DNA of 64,000 nt from Loripinus fragilis (lineage: Eukaryota > Mollusca > Bivalvia > Lucinida > Lucinidae). This document shows, in pieces, positions 35,019 to 47,648 of this stretch. Position 1 is the first letter of the stretch. Each line of letters starts with the position of its first letter. The stretch is taken from assembly GCA_964019695.1 (NCBI GenBank), contig OZ026514.1:99192845-99256844 (forward strand), in the 5' to 3' direction. Under the pieces are notes generated by a model. The model did not search any database. It was given only the letters and a program-made list of their open reading frames with translations, and was not told the origin of the DNA. A program made the position numbers and the translations under genes.

Positions 35019-35229
35019 TGTATTGTTGCGTTGAAATACATGGCTTGAATAACAAAGCCATTATAAGCCATTCATTGACCAGATTTGATTCACCTTTGGT
35101 TTAAATGGTGAAAATCCGTGCAGCTCATGTGGGGATCCAGAAAGTTTTGCCAGAGGGGGTCCAAATTTGACATTGGTTTGTTTTTTGGTTTTTTTGATGA
35201 GGGGAAGAATGATACAAATACCACTATTA

Positions 35230-35455
35230 GTGGGCCATCAACAGCGCGCCTGCAAAACCCCATTTAAATGGCGTTTCGCTGGAGGGCCGATGATGGCCCA
35301 ACATTGAATGCTGGATTGGTAGCTTTGTGATTCTAAGGGGATTCAGACCAGTATTGCTAAGGAACCCTATACTTTTGTAATTTCCCAGGGGGGGAGGGGG
35401 TCCGGACCCCCTGTCTCCCCCCCCCCCCCCCCCTCTCTGGATCCGCAAATGCAGC
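35230..35455. repeat. Dispersed repeat, second copy of 690-870
   Basis: GATGATGGCCCAACATTGAA, TGGTAGCTTTGTGATT and GGGTCCGGACCCCC align with 690-870. This copy has gained G and C homopolymer tracts at 35388-35433. Confidence 0.6.
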
Positions 35456-35688
35456 TGCCGTCTTAAACTCTGTCAGGATTTTCATCCAGCAGAATGGTAA
35501 TGTTTGAAATATGTTGCAATAATTTTGCACCTGTATCAGAGAGTTCATGCAGAGGTTGATGGCTAAGTTTTTTGGACCATACTGTCAATTATTTCAGCTT
35601 TTCAAAGATACCTGTAATTATTATCATGGCATCTTTCTTATGCTATTTATTTCTCAAATATGGCTGGTTTGAGTAATTCAGAAGATTA

Positions 35689-35883
35689 GTTTGATATGAT
35701 TCTTTACATCCCAGTCAACTATTTATCAGTTATGTTGAGATGGGTCTTCCTTGGTTAAACCAGTACTAAGCAAGGATAAATGTGTCTTGCTGCAAGGACA
35801 CAACACAGTGATGCTGGTGAGGCTTGAACCTGTGGCCACTCGGTCTCGAGTCAAGCACTCTACCACTGAGCCACAGTGCTCCC
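35689..35883 (-). mobile_element. tRNA-derived SINE, family A, minus strand
   Basis: Tail GTTTGATATGATTCTTTACA, body GTCTTGCTGCAAGGACACAA, box B GGCTTGAACC, box A CACTCTACCACTGAGCCACA. Full length. Confidence 0.85.
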
Positions 35884-36099
35884 CTAAGAAGAATGTTGCT
35901 GAAAGCTAGTCACTTTTTGAAAGCTCTTAACAATCTATATTGAACTATCCTCGAAATCTGTGGGGGTGGGGTTAAATTTGGCCCTCCTGAAAGATAATTA
36001 GAACTGTGACCCCCTATTTTTCTTTTAAAAGGTAAAATGATAGATCTAGTCCATGAAACAAAAACAAAAATTTAAGATTTTCAAAGTCAGCTTTTTTAT

Positions 36100-37020
36100 G
36101 CCCCCGCCATTTATAATGGGGGGGGGGGGCATATAGCATTACCCTTGTCCGTACGTCCGTCCGTCCGTACGTACGTACATACGTACGTCCCGTACGTACG
36201 AAAAATGGTTTCCGGGCGATATCTTTTGAATACATTGGTGTATTGGATTCATATTTCATACACAGGTATACAAGCATAAAATACAGGTCAAGTTCGATTA
36301 CGTACAAATTCCACTGATTCTTATCAGAGTTATGGCCCTTGATCTCGAATGAAAAATGGTTTCCGGGCGATATCTTTTGAATACATTGATGTATTGGATT
36401 CATATTTCATACACAGGTGTATAATCATAAAACACAGGTCAAGTTCGATTATGGACAAAATCCACCAATTATTATCAGAGTTATGGCCCTTGATCTGCGA
36501 ATGAAAAATGGTTTCCGGGCAATATCTTTTGAATACATTGATCTATTGGATTCATATTTCATACACAGGTATATATTTATAAAATACAGGTCAAGTTCAA
36601 TTATGGGTAAAATCCACCAATTATTATCAGAGTTATGGCCCTTGATCTCGGTATGAAAAATGGTTTCTGGGCGATATCTTTTGAATACATTGGTGAATTG
36701 GATTCATATTTCATACACAGGTATATAATCATAAAACACTGGTCAAGGTCGATTATGGACAAAATCCACCAATTATTATCAGAGTTATGGCCCTTGATCT
36801 CTATGAAAAATGGTTTCTGGGCGATATCTTTTGAATACATTGGTGTATTGGATTCATATTTCATACACAGGTATATAATCATTAAATACAGGTCAAGTTC
36901 GATTAAGGATTAAATCCACCGATTATAATCAGAGTTATGGCCCTTTGTTAATGTCAATGCCCTATTTATGCGAATTTGGCAATAGCGGGGGCATCCGTGT
37001 CCCATGGACACATTTCTAGT
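36100..37020 (+). mobile_element. Helitron/pearl-like non-autonomous element with tandem-repeat core
   Basis: The order is: a GCCCCCGCC start, a TCCG/TACG microsatellite (36149-36200), and about five tandem units of 118-155 bp containing TGAAAAATGGTTTCCGGGCG and TTATCAGAGTTATGGCCCTT. A GC-rich end AGCGGGGGCAT follows, then a 6-bp hairpin GTGTCC-CAT-GGACAC (36997-37011) and finally CTAGT (37016-37020), followed by T. A hairpin just before a CTRRT terminus is the 3' signature of Helitrons. A microsatellite next to a tandem core is typical of bivalve pearl elements. The 5' terminus is not firmly fixed. Frames across the core are translated repeats. Confidence 0.7.
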
Positions 37021-37438
37021 TAATATATAATTTACTTAAAAATTGAAATCCAATTTTTGGGGAATTTCCAAAATTATCATGCCGTTTCTTGTCATGGCTA
37101 GAGCTAACAAATATATTTTCACATTTTCTTAAAAGCTTGAGAAATGAAAAATTTAGCACGGTGACATATCCTTTTTATTTCATAAATTGACAGTCCATGC
37201 ATAAAACAAACTGAGTATTGAAAAGATTTCAACGTGGGAAGTATTTAGTAGCATATGTCCTTTAATAATCACATCCAGCTCTTTGATTTTGTTATTTCAG
37301 AAAGAAACAAATTTCAAAGTAAGGATTTTATGTGTCGTTGTAATTAAGTAGAGGTATTCTATATCAAAACATAATCATTTATATAATCATGTGATTATTT
37401 AATATCTGAAATAAATGAGTGTTGTAAACATTTATATT
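37021..37438. other. No gene seen
   Basis: AT-rich sequence without recognised repeats or exons. Confidence 0.5.
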
Positions 37439-37668
37439 GTCGTGCCAGCCAAGACTGTCAGTGACATCATGTTTTGTTTACAAAGTTATCAGAGACTTGG
37501 AATCGATAGTCACATGTGTATTAATCCTATCCACAGGATAGGATTAATATGCAAGTAATCAATCGATTCGCGTTAGCTCAAGTGATGTGTACAAGTTAAT
37601 GTTTAGTTGTTTACATAACAATTGTACACAAAACATGACGTCACTGTCATTCTTGAATGGCAGGACAG
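37439..37668. mobile_element. 230-bp foldback element
   Basis: Left end CGTGCCAGCCAAGACTGTCA and GTGACATCATGTTTTGT; right end ACAAAACATGACGTCAC and TGAATGGCAGGACAG are inverted. The centre is the palindrome ATCCTATCCACAGGATAGGAT. No coding capacity. Confidence 0.65.
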
Positions 37669-37719
37669 TACAAGTTCTACTTGATATGCATTTGTAATGT
37701 TTGTGATATCATATTAATG

Positions 37720-38340
37720 TATTTGCATGAAAAAAATTTACAGCTGGCATAGTACTATAGATATTGCCTGACCCTTGGGTCTGCACTGTAATCACTATGT
37801 GAGTCCATCTGTCACCAGCTAGTGAAAATGCCCATAATTCTTGAACCACATGGCATATTTTGATCACATTTGGCATACAAATGCAATTCAACATTACGCC
37901 TTTTTTGATGGACGAGGGTTTGCTCAGCATCAGTTCAGCCAGTAAATTGTGGTCAGTCAGTGAAAATGCTAATAACTCTTGAACAGCATGGTATATTTGG
38001 ATCAAATTTAGCATACTTATTTATTTTAACATCTTGATTTTTTTTATAAATTCCAAGAAACCCTCCAAAGTAATATTAACTTTTATATTTTATGGGCAGA
38101 TCTTATACACAAGTATCTATATCAAGTCTAGCAAAAAATGCACAAACTATTTAAATGATACTTAAACTGGGGTCCAATAATTTATTGCATGACCCTTGTG
38201 TCTGCACTATAATCACTATGTGAGTCTTGCACGACCCTTGGGTCTGTACTATAATCTTGTACGATCCTTGGGTCTGCATAATAATCACTATGTGAGTCTG
38301 TCTGTCTGTGGTCAGTTAGTGAAAATGCTCATCACGGGTC
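37720..38340. repeat. Degenerate tandem repeat
   Basis: Blocks ACCCTTGGGTCTGCACT(G/A)TA, ATCACTATGTGAGTC, GTGAAAATGC and TTGAAC(C/A)(A/G)CATGG(C/T)ATATTT occur two to four times. The right part (38180-38330) holds short partial units. Confidence 0.65.
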
Positions 38341-38618
38341 TTGCACATTACTTTCAGTTGATTAGAATAGTATCCACATTGCTGGTTTTCCTTTAGATGC
38401 AACTGAAAAATTATATAATATATATGGGCCAGTTCATGACGTTTTGGTAATGATGGCATATGCATAAAGTCATTCTGAAAGCATGATGTAGTAGATTAAT
38501 GAATATGCCAAAATTTTGGCCTGAGCATTCGTCTATATCCTTTCTATGTTTGTGCGAGCAGCGGAGGCTCTGGTGAGACTGCCCTGAAGTGCAAGCTCAT
38601 TCATCTGAGCCCTGCCAT

Positions 38619-38830
38619 GGCCGAGAGGTTATAGAACTTTTTTCATGCTCAACTCAACTGAGCACTAAATTTCAACTGCTCATAAAATTTCTACAATTCC
38701 GACAAATAAGGAAGTTTCTTGTTTTAAGTTAGACTCTCAGATGTTGTATTTATCATGATGACAAATGTTAAAATGCCAACAATCATTGGCATTTTAACAT
38801 TTATGAGCAGGATAAATTTCATGCTCAGGT
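38619..38830. mobile_element. TIR element, GGCC-GAGG family, 3' decayed
   Basis: Left end GGCCGAGAGGTTATAGAACT, arms CATGCTCAACTCAACTGAGC, and a central palindrome TGTTAAAATGCCAACAATCA/TTGGCATTTTAACA. The right terminus is not preserved. Confidence 0.7.
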
Positions 38831-39263
38831 GACTGAATCCATGCATGAAATCAGACGAATTCTGATCTCGTTCTACACTATTTTACAGTATATATAACAG
38901 CCCAGGTCAGCATGACCGAGTTTCTAGTGGTTCCACGTTAATGCCTCATTTTGCATGAACCAGATCACATGCTTTATGTTATTGCACACTGGTTACCCCT
39001 GTTGTTAGTAATTAACTGCGGATTGTAATGTATTTGTGAATACTACAAATTTCACTCATTAACTTCATTTATTTGTTTGCTATGTAAAGGTGTATCTGAT
39101 TTGTTTCATAATGAGGAAAAACAATCCACTCTTGGGAGGAAAATTGCTCATTTGCCAATGATAAAAACATGAGCCGAGTTGGCGAATCCTTGCTGTTCAT
39201 CCATTATCATATTGCTTGCACTTTTCTGTCGCAAAAATTGCATCTGTTGATCCATCTGCCTAA

Positions 39264-39736
39264 GGCAAGAATTTTTATATTAGTTGATTTACAGAAATTT
39301 TTTTTTTCAGATTTAGGGTCGGGGGACAAAAAAATGAAAAAAGCTCTGAAAATGACCAGTTAACTGGTCATTTTCAGAGCTTTTTTTTTTTTTTTTTTTA
39401 AGCTTTTTTTTTTTTTTTTTTAAGCTTTTTTTTTTTTTTTGATATCTCCAGAAAAAACAGTAGAACTAGTAAGACAAACCAACAGTCTGTATTTAAATTT
39501 TGAATATTCTATCATTTTCCTAAAAATCTGGACAGGACAATCACTTTTAACAGTGTCACTCTCATTAATACACAGACAGGACCTCAAAAAAAAATTTTTT
39601 TCAACGAAACAAATAATATTTAGAGTCGGTGGATTAAATATAAAAATAATTTTAGAAATCAAATTTTTTTTCTTTACTTTTACGGAAAATTACAGCAGGA
39701 GGTTTGTAAATCAACTAATAAAAAAAAATTCTGGCC
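39264..39736. mobile_element. PIF/Harbinger-like MITE, 473 bp, copy 2
   Basis: Same ends as 27869-28305 (left end with GGCAAGAATTTTTATATTAG, right end ATTCTGGCC) and TAA on both sides (39261-39263, 39737-39739). The interior is in the opposite orientation relative to copy 1, and carries a T16-18/AAGC duplication at 39380-39440. The open frames across it are not genes. Confidence 0.85.
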
Positions 39737-39739
39737 TAA

Positions 39740-40378
39740 TTTTACCATTGTTTCGAATTGCTTCTAAAGTGAAAGCTTTCTGGCAAGAATTTGAACACAT
39801 ATGCAACAGAGTTGACTTTCATGATGAAAATTATCAACAGGATAAAGTCTTAGTGATTCGGATAAAGTCTTAGTGATTTGAAATGTCTGGTAGAAAGAGT
39901 AAAGAATAGTCATTATAAGTTTTTCAGCAAAAAAATGGGACAATTAAGTCTATAAAATTCTTGTATTGTGTCTACACTTCATCTTTCATTTTTTTCTTCG
40001 ACTTGGGACATTTTTTTTTACAAGAAAGCTTGAACAAGAAAAATGGCCATGTATACAGGGCTCTACATTAAACATGTTTTAAAAGGTGAAATGCACAGCT
40101 TCTCAAAACCCCCCAAATGGATACATACATGACAAATTGACAATTAAACTGTGCACCTTATTGACATATTATCATTCAATGTAACCACCAACCAAAAGGT
40201 GGTGTCAGAATTTCATCATACATGTATTCCATACAATTGAAAAAAAAAATGTTATCAAATTTCAATTGCGTGATTTAATTGTGAAAGCCTTGAATATGTT
40301 GTCATTCACAGGTTGTAAGATTCAAAAGAATATTATATTTCTTCGGTTAGAGAAATATAACTTACTTTTGTGATACTT
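39740..40378. other. No gene seen
   Basis: AT-rich sequence; a short direct duplication GGATAAAGTCTTAGTGATT at 39840-39878. Confidence 0.45.
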
Positions 40379-40379
40379 A

Positions 40380-40581
40380 CAGTGAAACTGGTCTTAAGCA
40401 GCCACTAAAAAGAAGACCAAAAATTGGTTTTCAAGACCGATTATCGCTTAATGCAGGTCAAAAGTATTGCAGAATGCTCCAAGCATCTGCAATACTTTCG
40501 ACCTTCATTAAGTTACCATTTGTCTTCAAGACCTTTGTTTTGTCTATTTTTAAGTGGCCGCTTAAGACAGGTTTTACTGTA
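40380..40581. mobile_element. pogo/Tigger-like MITE
   Basis: CAGTGAAACTGGTCTTAAGC at the left and AAGACAGGTTTTACTGTA at the right. The central loop is shortened (GAATGCTCCAAGCATCTGC). Confidence 0.8.
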
Positions 40582-40877
40582 TATATGTAAAACAACAACA
40601 AAAACAAGAAGCGTTAATGGACAGGTAGTATTTTTCAGGCAGGTCTTGTTGCTGTTTATGTAATTAAGGAATCATAATCATGTTCTCCCTGTGGTTCACT
40701 TCAAATGAAACCTAGGAGTAAACCTGTCACCCATCACTCATCACCTGATTATTGCATCAATCAACTATCTAACTTCAAACACAAAATCATGTAGATAACA
40801 GCCTGTCAGATAATCCAGGCCTGCTTGATTGTGCAAAGGATGGTTAATCCGGTAGCTGCATTGGTGCAAAGCCAAGA

Positions 40878-40913
40878 CCAGGTCAGCATGCACAATTGTG
40901 CATGCTGACCTGG
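40878..40913. repeat. 36-bp perfect palindrome
   Basis: CCAGGTCAGCATGCACAA followed by its exact reverse complement TTGTGCATGCTGACCTGG. It belongs to a decayed dispersed foldback (GGTTAATCC(G)GTAGCTGCAT). Confidence 0.85.
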
Positions 40914-41384
40914 TTTGGGCTGCACACGTTTTACATTTCTAAACCTTGTTGAATCTCTTTCATGCAATCAAATCCAGTAGCTATATAGGTCCATGATCAT
41001 GTTTTAGATTGAAATAGTTTGCCACATGGCCGGGCGCATGGCAAAGTCCATTTTCCCAAGAGTTGTCCCCCATTAATCTTAGATTTATTGGTGATGAAGC
41101 ATTATCTGATCAGTGCCATTAAGTACAGCATACCTTTGAAATTAAGTGACATATTGGCATTCCCTTGGCATGCAGGGGTGAATTTGCCAAAATTCTTGTG
41201 CACTAAATTGTAGGCTAATGCAGTTTGAACATTCCTGTAAAAAGTCAAACTGAAAACACGCCTAAACTTTTGAACCTAGAGATTTGAAGTTTCAGAATTA
41301 ACCATAAAGAAACATATCAGAAGATATCTTGATTCTAGTAAGTCTGAATACAAAAACCCTGTATTTGGACCCAGATAAAATCAT

Positions 41385-41520
41385 CAAAAAAGATCTGGAT
41401 CCAAACCGAATGACACTCTGATTGTGTTCCTGAAAGAATTTTTTGAAAATATTGATTTTGTAAAAAGTCAGCAGACAAAAACAAAAGCATGTAAAATTAC
41501 CCAGCATGCAAAAAGTTAAT
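41385..41520. mobile_element. MITE, AACTCTTTGC family, partial
   Basis: GATCTGGATCCAAACCGAAT, GTGTTCCTGAAAGAATTTTT, GTCAGCAGACAAAAACAAAA and CCCAGCATGCAAAAAGTTAA form one arm; the other arm is reduced. Confidence 0.6.
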
Positions 41521-41728
41521 CTATGATGTTTCAACCACATATATGAACAAGATGATTTGCAATTTCAGGTGTCTTGTGTCACTTCACCCTACATTAATCA
41601 ACATTAAGAAAAATGGAGATGCATTTTTGGACACCTCCTTTCTTTGAGGTGTTAATTTAAGGAAAAACATAGGATTGATTTCAAGCACTACATAAAGCTA
41701 AGATTTTTGTATCTTTTGTGTTTTTCAG

Positions 41729-41869
41729 AGAGCCAAGTCTATCAGAGAAGCAGGCATATGCTGACTCGCTGGTGAAGCTTGAAGAAGCCCAGAAGTACCT
41801 GGGGCAGGCGTATTGTGTTCTTGTACTAGGTCTTGGGCTAGAGCAACAGCACCATATGTCATGTGGAAT
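41729..41869 (+). CDS. PPP1R36: PPP1R36-like exon A
   Basis: Acceptor TGTGTTTTTCAG, 46 complete codons from [16 protein letters not shown] through [13 protein letters not shown] to HHMSCG, donor AAT/GTAAGTACC. Read through the donor, the frame meets TAA at once. The last about 75 bases plus the donor are the founding unit of the 79-bp array that follows. Confidence 0.9.
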
Positions 41870-44800
41870 GTAAGTACCTGGGGCAGGCTTATTGTGTTCT
41901 TGTACTGGGCCTTGGTCTGGAGCAGCAGCACCATATGTCATGTGAAATGTAAGTACCTGGGGCAGGCCTATTGTGTTCTTGTACTGGGCCTTGGGCTGGA
42001 GCAGCAACACCATATGTCATGTGGAATGTAAGTACCTGGGGCAGGCCTATTGTGTTCTTGTACTAGGTCTTGGGCTGAAGCAGCAGCACCATAAGTCATG
42101 TGGAATGTAAGTACCTTGGGCAGGCCTATTGTGTTCTTGTACTAGGTCTTGGGCTGAAGCAGCAGCACCATATGTCATGTGGAATGTAAGTACCTGGGGC
42201 AGGCCTATTGTGTTCTTGTACTGGGCCTTGGGCTGGAGCAGCAGCACCATATGTCATGTGGAATGTAAGCACCTGGGGCAGGCCTATTGTGTTCTTGTAC
42301 TGGGCCTTGGGCTGGAGCAGCAGCACCATATGTCCTGTGGAATGTAAGTACCTGGGGCAGGCCTATTGTGTTCTTGTACTGGACCTTGGGCTTGAGCAGC
42401 AGCACCATATGTCATGTGGAATGTAAGTACCTGGGGCTGGCCTATTGTGTTCTTGTTCTGGGTCTTGGGCTGGAGCAGCAGCACCATATGTCATGTGAAA
42501 TGTAAGTACATGTACCTGGGGCAGGCTTATTGTGTTCTTGTACTGGGTCTTGGGCTGGAGCAGCAGCACCATATGTCATGTGGAATGTAAGTACCTGGGG
42601 CAGGCCTATTGTGTTCTTGTACTGGACCTTGGGCTTGAGCAGCAGCACCATATGTCATGTTGAATGTTAGTACCTGGGGCACCCCTATTGTGTTCTTGTA
42701 CTGGGCCTTGGGCTGGAGCAGCAGCACCATATGTCATGTGGAATGTAAGTACCTGGGGCAGGCCCATTGTGTTTTTGTACTTGGTCTTGGGCTGAAGCAA
42801 CAGCACCATATGTCATGTGGAATGTAAGTACCTGGGGCAGGCCTATTGTGCTTTTGTACTGGGCCTTTGGTTGGAGCAACAGCACCATATGTCATGTGGA
42901 ATGTAAGTACCTTGGGCAGGCCTATTGTGCTCTTGTACTGGGTCTTGGGCTGGAGCAGCAGCACCATATGTCATTTGGAATGTAAGTACCTGGGGCACCC
43001 CTATTGTGTTCTTGTACCGGGCCTTGGGCTGGAGCAACAGCACCATATGTCATGTGGAATGTAAGTACCTTGGGCAGGCCTATTGTGTTCTTGTACTGGG
43101 TCTTGGGCTGGAGAAGCAGCACCATATGTCATGTGGAATGTAAGTACCTGGGGCAGGCTTATTGTGTTCTTGTACTGGGCCTTGGGCTGGAGCAGCAACA
43201 CCATATGTCATGTGGAATGTAAGTACCTGGGGCAGGCCTATTGTGTTTTTGTACTTGGTATTGGGCTGAAGCAACAGCACCATATGTCATGTGAAATGTA
43301 AGTACCCGGGGCAGGCCTATTGTTTTCTTGTACTTGGCCTTTGGCTGGAGCAGCAGCACCATATGTCATGTGGAATGTAAGTACCTTGGGCAGGCCTATT
43401 GTGCTCTTGTACTGGGTCTTGGGCTGGAGCAGCAGCACCATATGTCATTTGGAATGTAAGTACCTGGGGCACCCCTATTGTGTTCTTGTACTGGGCCTTG
43501 GGCCGGAGCAACAGCACCATATGTCATGTGGAATGTAAGTACCTGGGGCAGGCCTATTGTGTTCTTGTACTGGGCCTTGGGCTGGAGCAGCAACACCATA
43601 TGTCATGTGGAATGTAAGTACCTGGGGCAGGCCTATTGTGTTTTTGTACTTGGTCTTGGGCTGAAGCAACAGCACCATATGTCATGTGAAATGTAAGTAC
43701 CTGGGGCAGGCCTATTGTTTTCTTGTACTTGGCCTTTGGCTGGAGCAGCAGCACCATATGTCATGTGGAATGTAAGTACCTTGGGCAGGCCTATTGTGTT
43801 CTTGTACTAGGTCTTGGGCTAGAGCAGCAGCACCATATGTCATGTGGAATGTAAGTACCTGGGGCTGGCCTATTGTGTTCTTGTTCTGGGTCTTGGGCTG
43901 GAGCAGCAGCACCATATGTCATGTGGAATGTAAGTACCAGGGGCTGGCCTATTGTGTTCTTGTTCTGTGTCTTGGGCTGGAGCAGCAGCACCATATGTCA
44001 TGTGAAATGTAAGTACATGTACCTGGGGCAGGCTTATTGTGTTCTTGCACTGGGTCTTGGGCTGGAGCATCAGCACCATATGTCATGTGGAATGTAAGTA
44101 CCTGGGGCAGGCCTATTGTGTTCTTGTACTGGACCTTGGGCTTGAGCAGCAGCACCATATGTCATGTTGAATGTTAGTACCTGGGGCACCACCGATTGTG
44201 TTTTTGTACCGGGCCTTGGGCTGGAGCAGCAGCACCATATGTCATGTGGAATGTAAGTACCTGGGGCAGGCCTATTGTGTTCTTGTACTGGGCCTTGGGC
44301 TGGAGCAGCAGCACCATATGTCATGTGGAATGTAAGTACCTGGGGCAGGCCTATTGTGCTTTTGTACTGGGCCTTGGGCTGGAGCAACAGCACCATATGT
44401 CATTTGGAATGTTAGTACCTGGGGCAGGCCTATTGTGTTCTTGTACTGGGCCTTGGGCTGGAGCAGCAGCACTATATGTCATGTGGAATGTAAGTACCTG
44501 GGGCAGGACTATTGTGTTCTTGTACTGGGTCTTGGGCTTGAGCAGCAACACCATAAGTCCTGTGGAATGTAAGTACCTGGGACAGGCCTATTGTTTTCTT
44601 GTACTGGGTCTTTGGCTGGAGCAGCAGCACCATATGTCATGTGGAATGTAAGTACCTTGCGCAGGCCTATTGTGTTCTTGTACTGGGCCTTGGGGTGGAG
44701 CAACATCACCATATGTCATGTGGAATGTAAGTACCTGGGGCAGGCCTATTGTGTTTTTGTACTTGGTCTTGGGCTGAAGCAACAGCACCATATGTCATGT

Positions 44801-47559
44801 GAAATGTAAGTACCTGGGGCAGGCCTATTGTTTTCTTGTACTTGGCCTTTGGCTGGAGCAGCAGCACCATATGTCATGTGGAATGTAAGTACCTTGGGCA
44901 GGCCTATTGTGCTCTTGTACTGGGCCTTGGGCTGTAGCAGCAGCACCATATGTCATTTGGAATGTAAGTACCTGGGGCACCCCTATTGTGTTCTTGTACT
45001 GGGCCTTGGGCTGGAGCAACATCACCATATGTCATGTGGAATGTAAGTACCTGGGGCAGGCCTATTGTGTTTTTGTTCTTGGTCTTGGGCTGAAGCAACA
45101 GCACCATATGTCATGTGAAATGTAAGTACCTGGGGCAGGCCTATTGTTTTCTTGTATTTGGCCTTTGGCTGGAGCAGCAGCACCATATGTCATGTGGAAT
45201 GTAAGTACCTTGGGCAGGCCTATTGTGCTCTTGTACTGGGCCTTGGGCTGGAGCAGCAGCACCATATGTCATTTGGAATGTAAGTACTTGGGGCACCCCT
45301 ATTGTGTTCTTGTACTGGGCCTTGGGCTGGAGCAACAGCACCATATGTCATGCGGAATGTAAGTACCTTGGGCAGGCCTATTGTGCTCTTGTACTGGGCC
45401 TTGGGCTGGAGCAGCAGCACCATATGTCATTTGGAATGTAAGTACTTGGGGCACCCCTATTGTGTTCTTGTACTGGGCCTTGGGCTGGAGCAATAGCACC
45501 ATATGTCATGTGGAATGTAAGTACCTTGGGCAGTCCTATTGTGTTCTTGTACTGGGCCTTGGGCTGGAGCAGCAGCACCATATGTCATGTGGAATGTAAG
45601 TACCTTGGGCAGGCCTATTGTGCTCTTGTACTGGGCCTTGGGCTGGAGCAGCAGCACCATATATCATGTGGAATGTAAGTACCTTGGGCAGGGCTTATTG
45701 TGTTCTTGTACTTGGCCTTGGACTGGAGCAACAGCACCATATGTCATGTGGAATGTAAGTACCTGGGGCAGGCCTATTGTGTTCTTGTACTGGACCTTGG
45801 GCTGGAGCAGCAACACCATATGTCATGTGGAATGTAAGTACCTGGGGCAGGCCTATTGTGTTCTTGTACTGGGCCTTGGGCTGGAGCAGCAGCACCATAT
45901 GTCATGTGGAATGTAAGTACCTGGGGCAGGGCTATTGTGTTCTTGTACTGGGCCTTGGGGTGGAGCAGTAGCACCATAAGTCATGTGGAATGTAAGTGCA
46001 GATATACTTAAATAGTATAACCAGAAACGATTTGGGAAATAAGCTTTTAATAGATTTTAATTTTTGAACCTATGCAATATTTTTGCAATCTTTACCATAA
46101 TTTTAGAACCTTTATCATATTTCTAGAGCCTTTATCACAATTTCAGAACCTTTCCATGATTTTAGAACCTTTACCATAAGTTTAGAACCTTAACTGAAAT
46201 TTAAGAACCTTTACCATAATTTCAGAACCTTTACCATAATTTATAACCTTTACCATAATTTCAGAACCAATTTGAGAACCTTTACCATAATTTAAGAACA
46301 ATCACCATAATTGTAGAACCTTTACCATAATTTATAACCTTTACCATAATTTCAGAACCAATTTGAGAACCTTTACCATAATTTAAGAGCCTTTAACATA
46401 ATTTCAGAACCTTTACCATAATTTTAGAACCTTTACCATAATTTTATAACCTTTACCATTATTTATAACCTTTATCATAATTTCTGAACCTTTACCATAA
46501 TTTCTGAACCTTTACCATAATTGGAGAACCTTTACCATAATTGGAGAACCTTTACCATAATTGGAGAACCTTTACCATTATTTCAGAACCTTTACCATAA
46601 TTTCAGAACCTTTACCATAATTTTAGAACCTTTATTATAATTGCAGAACAATGACCATAATTTTAGAACCTTTTCCATAATTTTTGGAATCTTTACCATA
46701 ATTTTTGGAACCTTTACCATAATTTTTGGAACCTTTACCATAATTTCAGAACCTTTACCATAATTTTAGAACCTTTACCAAATATTAGAACCTATACCAC
46801 AATTTCAGGACCTTCACTATAATTTTAGAGCTGTTACCATAATTTTTTAACCTTTACCTTTAATTTTAGAACCTTTTGCCATAATTTTAGAACCGTTACC
46901 ATAATTGCAGAACCTTTACCATAATTTTAGAACCGTTACCATAATTGCAGAACCTTTACCATAATTTTAGAACCTTACCATAATTGCAGAACCTTTACAT
47001 TTACCATTATTTTTGAACCTTACTTGTTTGAATGATTTTTTATCGCCTGCTGATATATTTTCGTATTAACTTTGTTTTTAAAATTCTTCCATGAATAACA
47101 TAAGAGTGTCATCGGTTTGGCCCCACATATTGTCAGGCCTGATCTCATCAGGGTCCAAACTGTTTGCAAAGGTTATCAGCAGACAACAAAAATCACCGCT
47201 AGCAAGGAAAGAGTTTAAGGTGAAGAAGAAATAACTCCCTGGCCCAGAGGTTATAAAACTTTTTTTCATGCTCAACTCAACTGAGTACGAAATTTCAGCT
47301 GCTAATAAAAACTAAAATATCGACAAAATAGAGAAGTTTATTGCTTTATTTAAGTCTCTCAGACGTTGTATTTATCAAGCTAATAAATGTCAAAATGCCA
47401 ACAATTGTTGGCATTTTTACATTTATGAGCAGGATAAATTATGTGCTAAACTGAGTTGAGCATGAATAAAGTTTATAACCTCTGGGCCTGGCCACTTTTG
47501 TACATTTCAGATCCAGGGTATCCTCTACTGACAAAGACAGGTCCATGTTTGAGGTAAGC

Positions 47560-47648
<89 letters not shown>

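Noticed and set aside
36014..36913. Frames of 79-129 codons on both strands
   Set aside because: Translated core repeats of the Helitron/pearl-like element.
39439..39873. 144-codon frame
   Set aside because: Covers most of a Harbinger-like MITE and its flank; no domain features.
41795..45990. CRISPR array (regular 79-bp repeats)
   Set aside because: Units are contiguous without unique spacers, and the genome is eukaryotic with introns.
41681..46000. Dozens of 67-72 codon frames on both strands, such as those with [14 protein letters not shown] or [10 protein letters not shown]
   Set aside because: Products of the 79-bp array; the only coding part is the first unit, as the end of exon A.
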